This document shows, one piece after another, positions 48,301 to 59,619 of a stretch of DNA of 64,000 bases; the first letter of the stretch is position 1, and every line of letters begins with the position of its first letter. Both the position numbers and the translations under genes were made by a program. The DNA comes from Isoperla grammatica (Eukaryota > Arthropoda > Insecta > Plecoptera > Perlodidae): assembly GCA_945910005.1 (NCBI GenBank), contig OX246739.1, positions 40,257,625 to 40,321,624 of the forward strand. The letters run 5' to 3'. The notes below the pieces were generated by a model, which saw only the letters and a list, made by a program, of their open reading frames with translations, was not told the origin of the DNA and did not search any database.

Positions 48301-50580
48301 TAATAGAAATCTTATTCTAACAAGCTTTAAAACACATAAGTTGATAACGGATAAAGGAATACAGAGATAATAGAATAGTAAAAAGTTGTAAAGAATGTAA
48401 TTTTTCCTTTTGTGACCAAAATTCAATTCAATTCAAGTTTATTATTATTTTCCTGTCCCATGAAACGACAGGATGGCCAGAATTGTTTTTGGCAGATCAT
48501 TTGTTGTCATTAATGTCTCATAAGATTTTTAACAATACGGAGCGGGTTGCCACGACCGACTTGCGAGTCCAACGAGTCTCGACGTGTTGACTGTTGAGCA
48601 GGCAGTGTCGTTATGACGTCACCAGCTGTCGCCGTTACGCGCAATTACCTCATCTCGTTACGACACGACGCCTCTGAAGCTATTTCTGGATGTATTGTCC
48701 AATTAGAGACATTCAAACACTAAAGGAAGAAAATTGTCCCATTTCTCTGTAGGATGATACAGATCTCGACGACAAAAAGAAAAGAACAAAATCAGAAACA
48801 AGGTTTTAGTTCAAAGTGAAAAAGCAAAACGAAAATCACAGACTTCTCTGACTGAAACGAAGTTATATGTCTGAAAGTCAGGCGATTCAATACAAAAAGT
48901 TTTCCTTTGTGTTATATTTCTAACAAGATACGCCCGTATGACTTTTAAAGAACATTCAAGTTTTGTTATTCAAAATAACGGATTTTATTTATATGTTGTT
49001 TAATATGTTTTAATCTTAACTTTTGTAAATTTGTTTGGTCACAATCTATAAAAGAAAGCATCGTCCTTATTCAAACGTCAAACAACCGTTTTGTTTGTAT
49101 AACGTATGTGTAAATATTTGAACATTGATCCCTCTGTTTTGTCTGAAGATGTCCAATGAGCACCATACTGTGTACAGAACGAATAGATATAAATCAAGTA
49201 GGCCTACCGCATGTTATGAGCGTTGGTTCGCTAATACACAGACACAGGTATGCTCATAAATCATTCATTGTGACATGATGGGACAACCTACAGCAATCCT
49301 GTACCATACATGGCGTATTAGTGAAAAACAAGCAGTTGTGTTATAGGTATCGACTTTGGGAGGCACGAAATAAAAAATGTTATTTCATAAAACGTTGGGT
49401 TATAATTGAACAAAACGTGATGTTTTGGCTTGATTATGTAAGGCAAGAGGGCTACATTTTTCCTATCCAATTATAGCTTAGAATCATAAATAATCGATGT
49501 GGAACACTACTAGAAATCAAATGAAACTGCAAGATGTGTCTATGATTTCTTGTCACCAAATATACAAAGAACTAACTTTATAGGTTTTCTGTATTTTTGT
49601 ATTGCGTACGTATGCATCATAATTCAATTTCAGTTTAAACAAGTACGTTAAAAAATTGAGTGGATCTCACAGTGAGTGATATAATGTTATGGTTGGTATA
49701 ATTAGATATTTTGTCCAATTACAGATGCTATAATTTATACAATGATGTTGAAACATGGTTGACGTTGAGTACCTTTTAATTACCCTCAGTATTTTTATGC
49801 TTCTTCAATCTTCTTTCATGCAGCCATTAGCACTGACTACCGAGAAATTAAGCTAAATTTGGTTCAAAATAACAAATTTTGACAAGTTTCATGTCGTTAG
49901 CTATTAAGTATTTCGAGATCATATTCAAATATTGGTATTCTGCAACACGATGCAGTATGAGGGTAACAAGAGGAATATTTGTTTCCAATTAGTGAACAAG
50001 AAATATAATTTTGGTTAAAATAAAATTCTCAGAGCTAGACATTATTTTGTGTAAAAAGTTGGACGGTTCTATACACGACCGATTTGCAACAATGTTATGA
50101 AAGTATATATCCAAATCTATCTCCCAGTTGCGTGGTAAAACTTTCAATGCTGAAAAAAGCGAATCCGACTGTAATGTTCGTTGTGAAATTCAAATCACAA
50201 TCACAAACACTGTCAAATTACAAAATTTTGTGTCGATTCGTACGAATATGCAAATCTCTCTGCTTCCTTCAGAGTATCCATACATTTTTCGTTAAAGGCA
50301 TAGTGGACAATCGGTCTTGACATGAATTTGTTAATCTATTTGGCTTTAGATTTTTTTTTTTTTTTAGTTCTGAGAGACAAATACAATATATTAGAGTGTT
50401 GAACTCCAACTTGATTCTGCAGCAACAGGTCTGATGTCCCAGGGTGGTTTAGTAGTTCTCGAACTCACTGGTCGCCAGGCTGCTGATTCTATTGAGAAAT
50501 CAATGTTGGCATATTGCCACGGCATTCCGCAGGGTATGTTCACTTCAAGCTATACTTGGCCCAAGATTACCTTACATGCT
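48301..50580. other. Intergenic DNA
   Basis: No gene recognised. At 48535-48680 a block of low AT content contains CTCGACGTGTTGACTG, TGACGTCACCAGCTG and CGTTACGCGCAATTACC, and looks like a possible regulatory or conserved segment. It is not assignable from sequence alone. Confidence 0.35.
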
Positions 50581-50683
50581 TTCGTCAAAGGCGAGACACT
50601 CGTAGCCAACCAGCGAACCGCCCGAGACACACCAGCGCAAATACCGATCGCTGATTGGCTACGAACCCGTCGCCTGTGACGAA
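50581..50683. mobile_element. Short palindromic element
   Basis: TTCGTCAAAGGCGAGACA at the left and TTCGTCACAGGCGACGGG read from the right form inverted arms of about 36 bp, continuing through CTCGTAGCCAACCAGCGA and TTCGTAGCCAATCAGCGA. The arms carry CCAAC/CCAAT cores, similar in style to the palindrome at 15904. Confidence 0.75.
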
Positions 50684-50693
50684 TGATTGTGTA

Positions 50694-51370
50694 GGCCCGG
50701 TTTCACCAGCATTGATTTTTGTCGAGTTCAGCTTGAACTTTAATGTTACCAATTTGACAAAAATAATAACTTCTACCTATTTAATTTCTCACATATCTCG
50801 CATTTTTGTTGTTTTGGATACTTAAGTATTGTCACTGCATGTTTATTGTTTACAGAGAGATGGAAATAATATCTCACAACGCCACTTATTGCCTTTTGTA
50901 ATACCATGAAGTTTAAAATAATCCATGTAAAGATTGGTATACATGTTTGTTTACTCATAGTACAGATGTATTTTTATGTCAAAATGATTAAACAAAAACT
51001 TTCGATGCCCACCGTTCAGATTTGTGATGATAATCTCCAAAGCAGTTCTGTCACTGCCTTCTGTACGTATTATGCACAAGCAGAGTACAAGTTATCCAGT
51101 AGGCTATGGCTAAACAATTGACTGTAAATATCTTTGACATTTATTACCAATCTGAGAAAACCTTTCTTCAATATCCTTCATAATGCAAATAGGATTTAAA
51201 TGTGTATCTTGTTTCACATCATTACTGAAACTATCTGTAAATCGACGTATAAAGCAACACAATATCAATAAAACATTTCACTCTTCATGCAGTGGATTTT
51301 ACAGTTAAAAGTTGGTGCTAGTGTCGTTCAACTGAACTTGGCCAAAGTTGATCTTGGTGAAACCGGCCCG
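50694..51370. mobile_element. MITE with GGCCCGGTTTCACCA ends
   Basis: The left end GGCCCGGTTTCACCAGCAT and the inverted right end CGGGCCGGTTTCACCAAGAT continue into matching GTTCAGCTTGAAC and GTTCAGTTGAAC blocks. It is 677 bp and AT-rich inside with no transposase. It begins 11 bp after the palindrome at 50581-50683. Confidence 0.78.
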
Positions 51371-51799
51371 AGGTAGTCTTGGGACAACTATAGAAACTTG
51401 ATGTCGTTGACGGTTTGTTAGTCGTATTTTTTTAATTTTTTTTTTTAAATTGTCAAATTGTCAAAATTGTGGATATTTATACTTGTTTTACGTGGGTCTT
51501 CGGTATACTTATTTTTTAGTGAAGAGGGGCGGACTTCGGAGAGTAATTCGTCTTAAACACCACTAGCACCACTACTGCAATTACAACACTGTAAAAACAA
51601 TACCAATTCATGTTTTATGTATTTATTTTTGGCAGTTTAATTCCGACTAAAATACTGTTTGCCATTGTACACGTATTGATAAAACTAACCTATTGATCAC
51701 AACGGAAATCAGTTGTCTGTGGTAATATATACGTTATTAATATGCAATTTGTTTTTTAATGCTCAATCTACAGCAAAAATGATTATCATTCGATTGTTA

Positions 51800-52076
<277 letters not shown>

Positions 52077-52153
52077 ATTGTTGCAATACATACACACTCG
52101 GTCAAAACCGGCATAAACATGTTGTACGGACACAAATGTCAAGTATTTCCATG

Positions 52154-52187
<34 letters not shown>

Positions 52188-52667
52188 GTAGTAGTAGTTC
52201 TGAACGACGTACTCACAACTAAGTCATATAACGTCTGGAAGTGATTGAATGAAAGTGGTCACAAACAATGGTATAAAAAGTTAGTTTCATAACAACAAAA
52301 AAATTCGACGATATTTCGCGAAAACTGTTAGATAATATATTTGTGTTAATTCTCAACGCTATACAACGTGACCACATACAACAACGCTGCTTTGTTCTAC
52401 TAATATGGATTAAACTTGTCATTAACGTTCAGAAATGTCTCCGTAGATATAGGATAATGACGGGAAGTGCTGGACGCAACGCCAGGAAGCGCCAGTCTAA
52501 TCAATACAGAGTAATGGTGGTCAGAGCTCGTAAACCATCAAGTAAACATATTATATTCATAGACGCTGCCTGTGTCGCCACTATAGGAGGCTTTATGAAC
52601 CAATTTGAGCAACGCGTGGGTGTCCCATTAGGTCATCAAATACGCACGCGAATCGCTCTGTGATGGG
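52077..52667. other. Spacer with an unassigned 106-codon ORF
   Basis: An open plus frame at 52343-52663 encodes a basic peptide with no motif I recognise. Its 3' part runs into the edge of the 60-bp array. I do not call it a gene. Confidence 0.35.
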
Positions 52668-54030
52668 CGAACGTGACTCGTGACAAATCTTACGTGTTAC
52701 GCGCGTAAAGAGTTGTTTGTCTAACGTGACATGACACGCTAGACAAATCTCACGTGTTACGCGCGTTAAGATTGTTTGTCTAACGTGACATGACACGCTA
52801 GACGAATCTCACGTGTTACGCGCGTAAAGAGTTGTTTGTCTAACGTGACATGACACGCTAGACAAATCTCACGTGTTACGCGCGTTAAGATTGTTTGTCT
52901 AACGTGACATGACACGCTAGACGAATCTCACGTGTTACGCGCGTAAAGAGTTGTTTGTCTAACGTGACATGACACGCTAGACAAATCTCACGTGTTACGC
53001 GCGTAAAGAGTTGTTTGCATCTAACGTGACATGACACGCTAGACAAATCTCACGTGTTACGCGCGTAAAGAGTTGTTTATCTAACGTGACATGACACGCT
53101 AGACAAATCTCACGTGTTACGCGCGTAAAGAGTTGTTTGTCTAACGTGACATGACACGCTAGACAAATCTCACGTGTTACGCGCGTAAAGAGTTGTTTAT
53201 CTAACGTGACATGACACGCTAGACAAATCTCACGTGTTCTGCGCGTAAAGAGTTGTTTGTTTAACGTGACATACACGCTAGACAAATCTCACGTGTTACG
53301 CGCGTAGAGTTATTTGTCTAACGTGACGACACGCTAGACAAATCTCACGTGTTACGCGCGTAAAGATTTGTTCGTCTAACGTGACAAGACACGCTAGACA
53401 AATCTCGCGTGTTACGCGCGTAAAGAGTTGTTTGTCTAACGTGACATGACACGCTAGACAAATCTCACGTGTTACGCGCGTAAAGAGTTGTTTGGCTAAC
53501 GTGACAAGACACGCTAGACAAATCTCACGTGTTACGCGCGTAAAGAGTTGTTTGTCTAACGTGACATGACACGCTAGACAAATCTCACGTGCTACGCGCG
53601 TAAAGAGTTGTTTGTCTAACGTGACATGACACGCTAGACAAATCTCACGTGTTACGCGCGTAAAGAGTTGTTTGCATCTAACGTGACATGACACGCTAGA
53701 CAAATCTCACGTGATACGCGCGTAAAGAGTTGTTTGTCTAACGTGACATGACATGTTATAGACAAATCTCACGTGTTACGCGCGTAAAGAGTTGTTTATC
53801 TAACGTGACATGACACGCTAGACAAATCTCACGTGTTACGCGCGTAAAGAGTTGTTTATCTAACGTGACATGACATGCTAGACAAATCTCACGTGTTACG
53901 CGCGTAAAGAGTTGTTTATCTAACGTGACATGACATGCTAGACAAATCGCACGTGTTACGCGCGTAAAGAGTTGTTTATCTAACGTGACATGACACGCTA
54001 GGCAAATCTCACGTTTTACGCGCGTAAAGA
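52668..54030. repeat. Satellite array of a 60-bp unit, about 22 copies
   Basis: The unit contains TACGCGCGTAAAGAGTTG, TTTGTCTAACGTGACATGAC and ACGCTAGACAAATCTCACGT in order. The period is exactly 60 bp over most of the array. The first units alternate AAAGAGTTG and TTAAGATTG forms (a dimer of about 119 bp), and later ones alternate GTTTGTC, GTTTATC and GTTTGCATC. Each unit holds a CACGTG E-box and the perfect palindrome TACGCGCGTA, giving a dense run of CpG. The minus-strand ORFs are repeat artefacts. Confidence 0.97.
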
Positions 54031-54248
54031 GTTAGTTTTGCAGGGTGGAATCATCCTCGCAGAATACGTTTTATTTATTGGCAAATGTTTTTTTTTAAAC
54101 CTGATTTAATTTATTATGGTTTTGATAGTTCATACTAAGATGTTATACATAGTTATGTCCATTTTTTTTAACTTTTACATTTTCAGATTTCGCCACTAAT
54201 AACCCTTATCATCTATTGTTGATCAACGCCTATGATTATGACCCTATG

Positions 54249-54688
54249 CAGTGGCGTATCCAAGGGGGGGAGGGGGGGGGGACAACCCCCCCCCCCCCTT
54301 TCGCAAAGGAAAAGTGGAAATTGCATTGGATTGAACAAAAAATGGAAATATAAATGTACAGTATTTTTGTATTAAATACCAAAGACATTAGTTTTTGTTA
54401 AAAATACTCACATCGCTCTATAATTCTATTTCTGAGTATTAACACTTCAGTTCAATTGTATTTCTTTGAAGCTTTTTTTCGTTTCTTAAGGAGAAAATCG
54501 TTGCTAGAAATTTCGTAATTTAGTTCAGTTGGCCGCTGTAAAACGCACAGATTTGCACCAAAATGACCTTGACGAGAAAGAAATTCTGGGAGGAAAACCT
54601 CCCGGACCCCCCGTTTATTTTTGTTGGGTTCTACTCCCTATAATATGAGTTAAAAACCCCCCTTTCCAAAATCCTGGATACGCCACTG
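54249..54688. mobile_element. hAT-type MITE with perfect 8-bp target duplication
   Basis: Terminal inverted repeats CAGTGGCGTATCC (54249-54261) and GGATACGCCACTG (54676-54688) are perfect over 13 bp. The flanks are identical 8-bp direct repeats ACCCTATG (54241-54248 and 54689-54696), the hAT signature. A long G-run followed by a long C-run (54264-54299) sits just inside the left end, and CCTCCCGGACCCCCC-type sequence inside the right. It is 440 bp with no transposase ORF. The intact duplication indicates a fairly young insertion. Confidence 0.95.
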
Positions 54689-54696
54689 ACCCTATG

Positions 54697-56094
54697 GGAA
54701 CACAATTGGAGCCCTATAGTCTTGATACATGATTCCACAATACGATTATATGAAACATTATGGTTGCAAATAATGTAAACTCATTAATTTCCCAATTATT
54801 ATTGAATTTGCTTTTCGTATATTGTTTTTATGATATCAGCAGCCGACGTCAAAGCTAAAGGTGACCTTGCCCTTGCCCCCCCCCCCGCTCCCCTCTCCCC
54901 CCTACCCAGGCAACACTGGGCTAGATTGATGTGCAAACCTGCCCCCCAATAGAATGTAACGTGATTGAATGGAATAACCTGACTAACCACAACACTGACT
55001 CGCCATTTCTCAACCTCACTTCCGATTGGGTGTCTTTTTACTGGGTATATACAGCCAGGACATTTATTCAACTGATCATTCATAAATCTGTGAATCTTAA
55101 TGAGTCGCTGTGTTTTTAGATCCATCACGTCCATGGAGTTGTTTTGTGTTTTTCCTAACTCAGACAAACTTTAGCATCACAATCGTATAGCACACAATCG
55201 CTCATTAGCAACGCGTGCTGATGACTCGTGTTCTCAGTGTATCCATGACGTTGAATTGAGAAATAGGTACAGGAGAAAATTTTGAAGTTGAAAATAAAAT
55301 TGAGAAATCGAATCTAATTAATTTTCTTATCGCCGATTTTTTATTCATGGAGTATAGTTTGTCATGCCGGGTTCATACGTAAGTCGCACTATTGATCGAT
55401 GACGGTAAGGTTTTGAAATATTTTATGGATTTTTTTATAAGCTCAGGAGTGACAGAATATATTATGCAAATCAACGTATTTATGTCAAGTTCAACGAGGT
55501 AGTTGGTACATATATCAACACATCTTATTGCAACAACGCAAATCTAATCCGTAATAACGTAATCTTTATGTGGTATGTACAATTATTATTTCATATCCGT
55601 TTTTGATTTAAATATTTTGTAATGGTTTGTGAAACGGCTTTTGTTCGTGGGGATTATGTAGCACTCTGCAACCAACAGTGATGTCTGCTCTACCCGTCTT
55701 TCCGTGTTCTCTTTCTTTCTACTCTCCTGATCCTGATTTCCTCGTCGACTTAACTCTCGTACACTGTAGACGGATTCGGATTTAATATTATTTATTAATT
55801 ATCTCATTCTCAGAATCCCCAGTAATGCTTTACTCAAATGGAATGAATTAATTCTTTAGATGCGTTCTTGTTCTTTTCATTACTGCTTTCTAAAATGAAA
55901 CTTAAAAAAAGGGGAAAAAATTTCAAAAGACCAAACACTTGATTTATAAAATGTGCGACGGAAGATAGAATATCGCGAGTCACGATGGTGAGTGGTGAAA
56001 CAGCAACCGTGAGCAGTGAAATCAGTCCGTAGGCCTACAGTAGTAGAATTGTGAACAATAATAATAATTTTTTTGAGGAATCCCTGTTATAGGG
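54697..56094. other. Intergenic DNA
   Basis: No gene recognised. A C-rich run lies at 54877-54907. The 122-codon minus ORF over it is driven by that low-complexity tract. Confidence 0.4.
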
Positions 56095-56320
56095 TGCACA
56101 CCAGCTTTATGTACCCAGCTTAATGTACTTGATATTATTGTGTATGGGTAATTGGGAAGGAATGTTCGAGGGCTGATAGTATGACTCAATCCCAGCATTC
56201 GTATTCACGACTCAGGAAAACCTTGGAAAAACTTAAGTCATGATTGCTGGTGGCCGGAATCAAACCGGCGACCTCCCGAATTAGAGTCTCGCGTCTTGCC
56301 GCTTAGCCACCTCGGTAGTT
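56095..56320 (-). mobile_element. tRNA-derived SINE, family A, copy 3 (uninterrupted)
   Basis: Minus sense: A box TGGCTAAGCGGCA (56297-56309) and B box GGTTTGATTCC (56256-56266), with AGACGCGAGACTCTAATTCG between them. The body then runs through ACTTAAGTTTTTCCAAGG to GGGATTGAGTCATACTATCA. It has a single GACTCAAT where the 9.4-10.1 kb copy is interrupted. The spacing of A and B boxes fits a tRNA-derived head. The 3' end near 56095 is approximate. Confidence 0.85.
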
Positions 56321-56761
56321 GTGAAGAAGAGTTACATAACTTGAATAGCTTACGTCTTATTAGAACGTTCCAGGCAAGCCCGATGTATGTGTTCAGTAAT
56401 GTAAATCCATTGCAGTTTAGTTTGGTCTCAGAGCTGAATCATTATCAAAAACTCGCTTCATAATAGTATGGTAACGGCAAAACATCGCAAGATGGGAAAT
56501 TTTATGTCGGTATTTGAATTCAAACATTTTGTTTATGTACTTGTGAAAAAGATTATTTTTCAACTCATGGTGTGTGTATAACCATAGCATAACCAAAAGC
56601 CTTTTAGCTGAAACTATTCATGTTTTAAATTACGCCCCTTCATACAACTTAATTAAACGAACAAAACACAACGCTAGCGGTGTGGTGCCACGCTGTACTG
56701 CAAAAAACTAATTACATAAGCTTCGTTCGCCTGTACTGCACTTTTGCACTGTACTGCACGG

Positions 56762-57070
56762 TCAGTTCAGTTCAGTTCAGTTCAGTTCAGTTCAGTTCAG
56801 TTCAGTTCAGTTCAGTTCAGTTCAGTTCAGTTCAGTTCAGTTCAGTTCATTTCATTTCATTTCAGTTCAGTTCAGTTCAGTTCAGTTCAGTTCAGTTCAG
56901 TTCAGTTCAGTTCAGTTCAGTTCAGTTCAGTTCAGTTCAGTTCAGTTCAGTTCAGTTCAGTTCAGTTCAGTTCAGTTCAGTTCAGTTCAGTTCAGTTCAG
57001 TTCAGTTCAGTTCAGTTCAGTTCAGTTCAGTTCAGTTCAGTTCAGTTCAGTTCAGTTCAGTTCAGTTCAG
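56762..57070. repeat. (TTCAG)n pentanucleotide array, about 62 copies
   Basis: Uninterrupted apart from three TTCAT units at 56846-56860. It differs from the common insect telomere repeat TTAGG and is internal. The two long ORFs over it encode SSVQF repeats and are artefacts. It is flanked by inverted GCAC-rich sequence. Confidence 0.97.
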
Positions 57071-57168
57071 TACCGTGCAGTGCAGAAAGACGCCACTTTT
57101 TTTCTCCACGCCGCCCAGTCGCGGGTCATTTATAGGTTGTGGTAGGTCTTCTCGGCTAAAACTAGAGC

Positions 57169-57589
57169 AATAGGGAACACGCGTATGAAAATTTTAATCG
57201 ATTTTTAAATACCTTGTCTCTCATTTAATAATTTTGTGTCTTTGAATTTTGAAAAACGGATCAGTCTATGCCTCAAAATAATTGGTTTAGTAACGATAAA
57301 TAAAAGGGCGCGAAAAACGAGCCGCCGCCATGTAGAGTGGATTTGACGTCATAGTTTTGTTCTGCGTACGCTCACCGCCTCAGCGATTGGTCTGTTCTGC
57401 CACGTCTACAGAACCATTGCGTCACAGCCACCTGTACGCGTTTCAGATCCCCAGTTTAAACTTCAATAAATGCGACCCATTTAAAAATTTATTTTTTACG
57501 TGCGACTTGCATTAATATACTTTTTGTATCTAATACTATTAAACTAACTGTTTGGTTTAACAAAAAACATCGTACGCGTGTTGCCTATT
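57169..57589. mobile_element. 430-bp MITE, copy 2
   Basis: Same element as 27971-28402, in the same orientation, 421 bp. The largest differences are a 10-13 bp deletion near 57475 and small changes around the TGACGTCAT motif. Termini AATAGGGAACACGCGTA and TACGCGTGTTGCCTATT are retained. Confidence 0.92.
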
Positions 57590-57916
57590 ATTTGTTTTTT
57601 CTCGAAACGTAAATCAATTGATCGTACTCTTATAAAGCCGCTATTCATAAATACATTTACTTTCACACAAGAATATATAACCATCCTCAATAAACAGTTT
57701 CCATATCAAGTCTCATCCATTTCTGCCGCCAAATATTTCTGCACTGTACTATTGCACCGCCTCCAGAGACCGTGCAGAAAAACGTGAACTTTTGTGCACT
57801 GTTGTCTTGCACTTTTACAGGCGAACGACATCACGATACTGCACGATGACAGACGAACGGTGAAAAGTGCAAAATTTCAGAATCGTACAGAAAGTATAGG
57901 ACAGGCGAACGAAGCT

Positions 57917-58605
57917 ATAATGCGTGGAGCCCACACGATACACAAAGCACTGAGTGTACCGCGCTTGACTGCAAAGAAGTTATTAGATGCACAAAGCACT
58001 GAGTGTGCCGCGCTTGACTGCAAAGAAGTTATTAGATGATGCGTGGAGCCCACGCGATATAATATTCAAAGCACTGAGTGTGCCACGATTGACTGCAAAG
58101 AACTTATTAGATGCACAAATCACTGAGTGTGCCGCGCTTGACTGCAAAGAAGTTATTAGATGATGCGTGGAGCCCACGCGATATATTCAAAGCACTGAGT
58201 GCGCCACGATTGACTGCAAAGAACTTATTAGATGCACAAAGCACTGAGTGTGCCGCGCTTGACTGCAAATCACTTATTAGAATGATGCGTGGAGCCTACA
58301 CGTACACAAAGCACTGAATGTACCGCGCTTGACAGCAAAGAACTTATTATATGCCGTTATCTGTGCCCAAAGAACTGAGTGTGCCGCGCTATACTGCAAA
58401 GAACTTATTAGATGATGCGTGGAGCCCACACGTACACAAAGCACTGAGTGTACCGCGCTTAATTGCAAAGAACTTATTAGATGATGCGTGGAGCCCACGC
58501 GATATATTCAAAGCACTGAGTGTGTGCGCTTGATTGCAAAGAAGTTATTAGATGATGCGTGGAGCCCACGCGATATATTCAAAGCACTGAGTGTGCCAGG
58601 CTGCT
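57917..58605. repeat. Minisatellite with 72-bp and 51-bp units
   Basis: The full unit has GATGCGTGGAGCCCACGCGA, then ATATTCAAAGCACTGAGTGT, then a GCCACGATTGACTGCAAAGA block and ACTTATTA. A shorter form lacks the GCGTGGAGCCCACGC part and begins GATGCACAAAGCACTGAG. About eleven units alternate irregularly. GCGTGG-AGC-CCACGC is a 6-bp-stem hairpin in every long unit. Overlapping ORFs here are artefacts. Confidence 0.92.
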
Positions 58606-58779
58606 GGCGGCCTATGACTATGAGCCCCATTCAAACCAACATTATTAGAAGAGAGACAACAGAGTTGAGGTATTAACTTAAATAATGGCATATTGTGTAA
58701 AAGTTGCGCTGAGTGGGGGCTGAAGTGGGGGTATAATGGAAAAGCAATTTTCGCACAAAAGTCTTCCGTAGCAGCAGAC

Positions 58780-59010
58780 ACACATTTCCGGAGAACTATC
58801 CGGAAATGAGTTGATTCACCGATACAGATGTCCAAGTTGTCACACGATCCTCGGGATGTCGTGGGTTCGATTCCCGCTACCAATATCCGGCTCAGTTTCC
58901 TGAAGGAGTTTCCTGATTCTGAAAATAAATTTATACAAGCATCAGCGTCTCTGGTTGAGATAATTAATGTTTCTCATCCGTATTATCTAAAAATAAATAA
59001 GTATATTAAA
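58780..59010 (+). mobile_element. tRNA-derived SINE, family C
   Basis: CCAAGTTGTCACACGATCC followed by GTGGGTTCGATTCCCGCTACC (B box) resembles the T-arm half of a tRNA with a degenerate A box, then a SINE-like body and an A-rich end with AAAATAAATAAG. The minus-strand reading AGIEPTTSRG is the familiar by-product of such B boxes. A perfect 10-bp hairpin (CATTTCCGGA/TCCGGAAATG) lies at 58782-58807. Confidence 0.7.
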
Positions 59011-59011
59011 A

Positions 59012-59223
59012 GTTAAAACCACACACACAATTTAAAACGAAACCAAGGTCACTTACTTTTAAAAACCGGTGAATTTTCGGAGTAATCCGTTCCTACTCCT
59101 TCCTCAGACCGAGGCCAACTGCCACTGGTCTGAGGAAGGAGTAGGAACGGATTACTCCGAAAATTCACCGGTTTTTAAAAGCAAGTGACCTTGGTTTCGT
59201 TTTAAATTGTGTTTGGTTTTAAC
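59012..59223. mobile_element. Long hairpin element with about 98-bp arms
   Basis: Positions 59012-59110 and 59127-59223 are reverse complements with one substitution and a 2-nt slip in the CACACA stretch, separated by 16 nt. Arms start GTTAAAACCACACAC. There is no ORF. Near-perfect arms indicate recent origin, and it abuts the SINE tail. Confidence 0.93.
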
Positions 59224-59388
59224 ATTATTCCGGGTCAATAAGTTTCTGCGTGTGATACATCGAAATAAGTATATTATGTAGATTTTGAAAAACTTTTTCG
59301 TATGTGTCAACTCGAGACTTATGTATTTTAATGCTAAAAGTTGTTTATTTCGGTGGAGTGATCTTTTAGCTTGCGCTGTTCTGCATAC

Positions 59389-59596
59389 TTAATTTATTTT
59401 TCCCCTTTCATATAAAATAGTTATCTTGATGCCTAGGTCACAACATTCTTCCTCGCCTTCTAGCACCTGATTTATACCTCCCAATTCGTTGCATTCTTTT
59501 TTGGTTTCCTTCCATTTTATCTCAATTTTCCAAGCTATTCCGGAATTTTTCCACATCTTCTTTGCTCTCACCTAATATTACCATGCCGTTAAATTG
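59389..59596 (-). pseudogene. Decayed LINE reverse-transcriptase fragment
   Basis: From 59596 to 59522 the minus frame reads FNGMVILGESKEDVEKFRNS, then LEN and a stop. From about 59560 to 59389, in another frame, it reads AWKIEIKWKETKKEC, then NQVLEGEE and LGIKIT. Together these fit the segment after the catalytic motif of LINE reverse transcriptases (ADD.VILGES.EDLE...L, then K.NW.KTK, then YLGI.IT). The catalytic DD is changed to NG. With a frameshift and stops it is an inactive relic. Confidence 0.65.
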
Positions 59597-59619
59597 TCAT
59601 ATCTTTAACATATCTTTAG

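Larger units (their letters stand above)
56719..57916. other. Region bounded by a 16-bp inverted repeat
   Basis: AGCTTCGTTCGCCTGT at 56719-56734 and its exact reverse complement at 57901-57916 bracket the TTCAG array and MITE copy 2. A second partial copy, ACAGGCGAACGA, lies at 57819-57830. CTGTACTGCAC/GTGCAGTGCAG elements next to the array add to the symmetry. It may be one composite element into which the MITE inserted. Confidence 0.55.

Noticed and set aside
52343..52663. 106-codon plus ORF
   Set aside because: No recognisable motif; composition is basic and it overlaps the edge of a satellite.
52593..53703. ORFs of 96 and 135 codons on the minus strand
   Set aside because: The 60-bp satellite is a multiple of three and lacks stops in this frame; repeat artefact.
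54799..55167. 122-codon minus ORF
   Set aside because: Held open by a C-rich low-complexity run; no domain.
55212..55240. CTGATGA, a hammerhead ribozyme core
   Set aside because: No GAAA and no second and third stems at the needed positions.
56762..57070. Telomeric repeat
   Set aside because: The array is short, internal and not the TTAGG motif; no terminal context.
56680..57145. ORFs of 151 and 133 codons with SSVQF repeats
   Set aside because: Direct translation of the TTCAG array.
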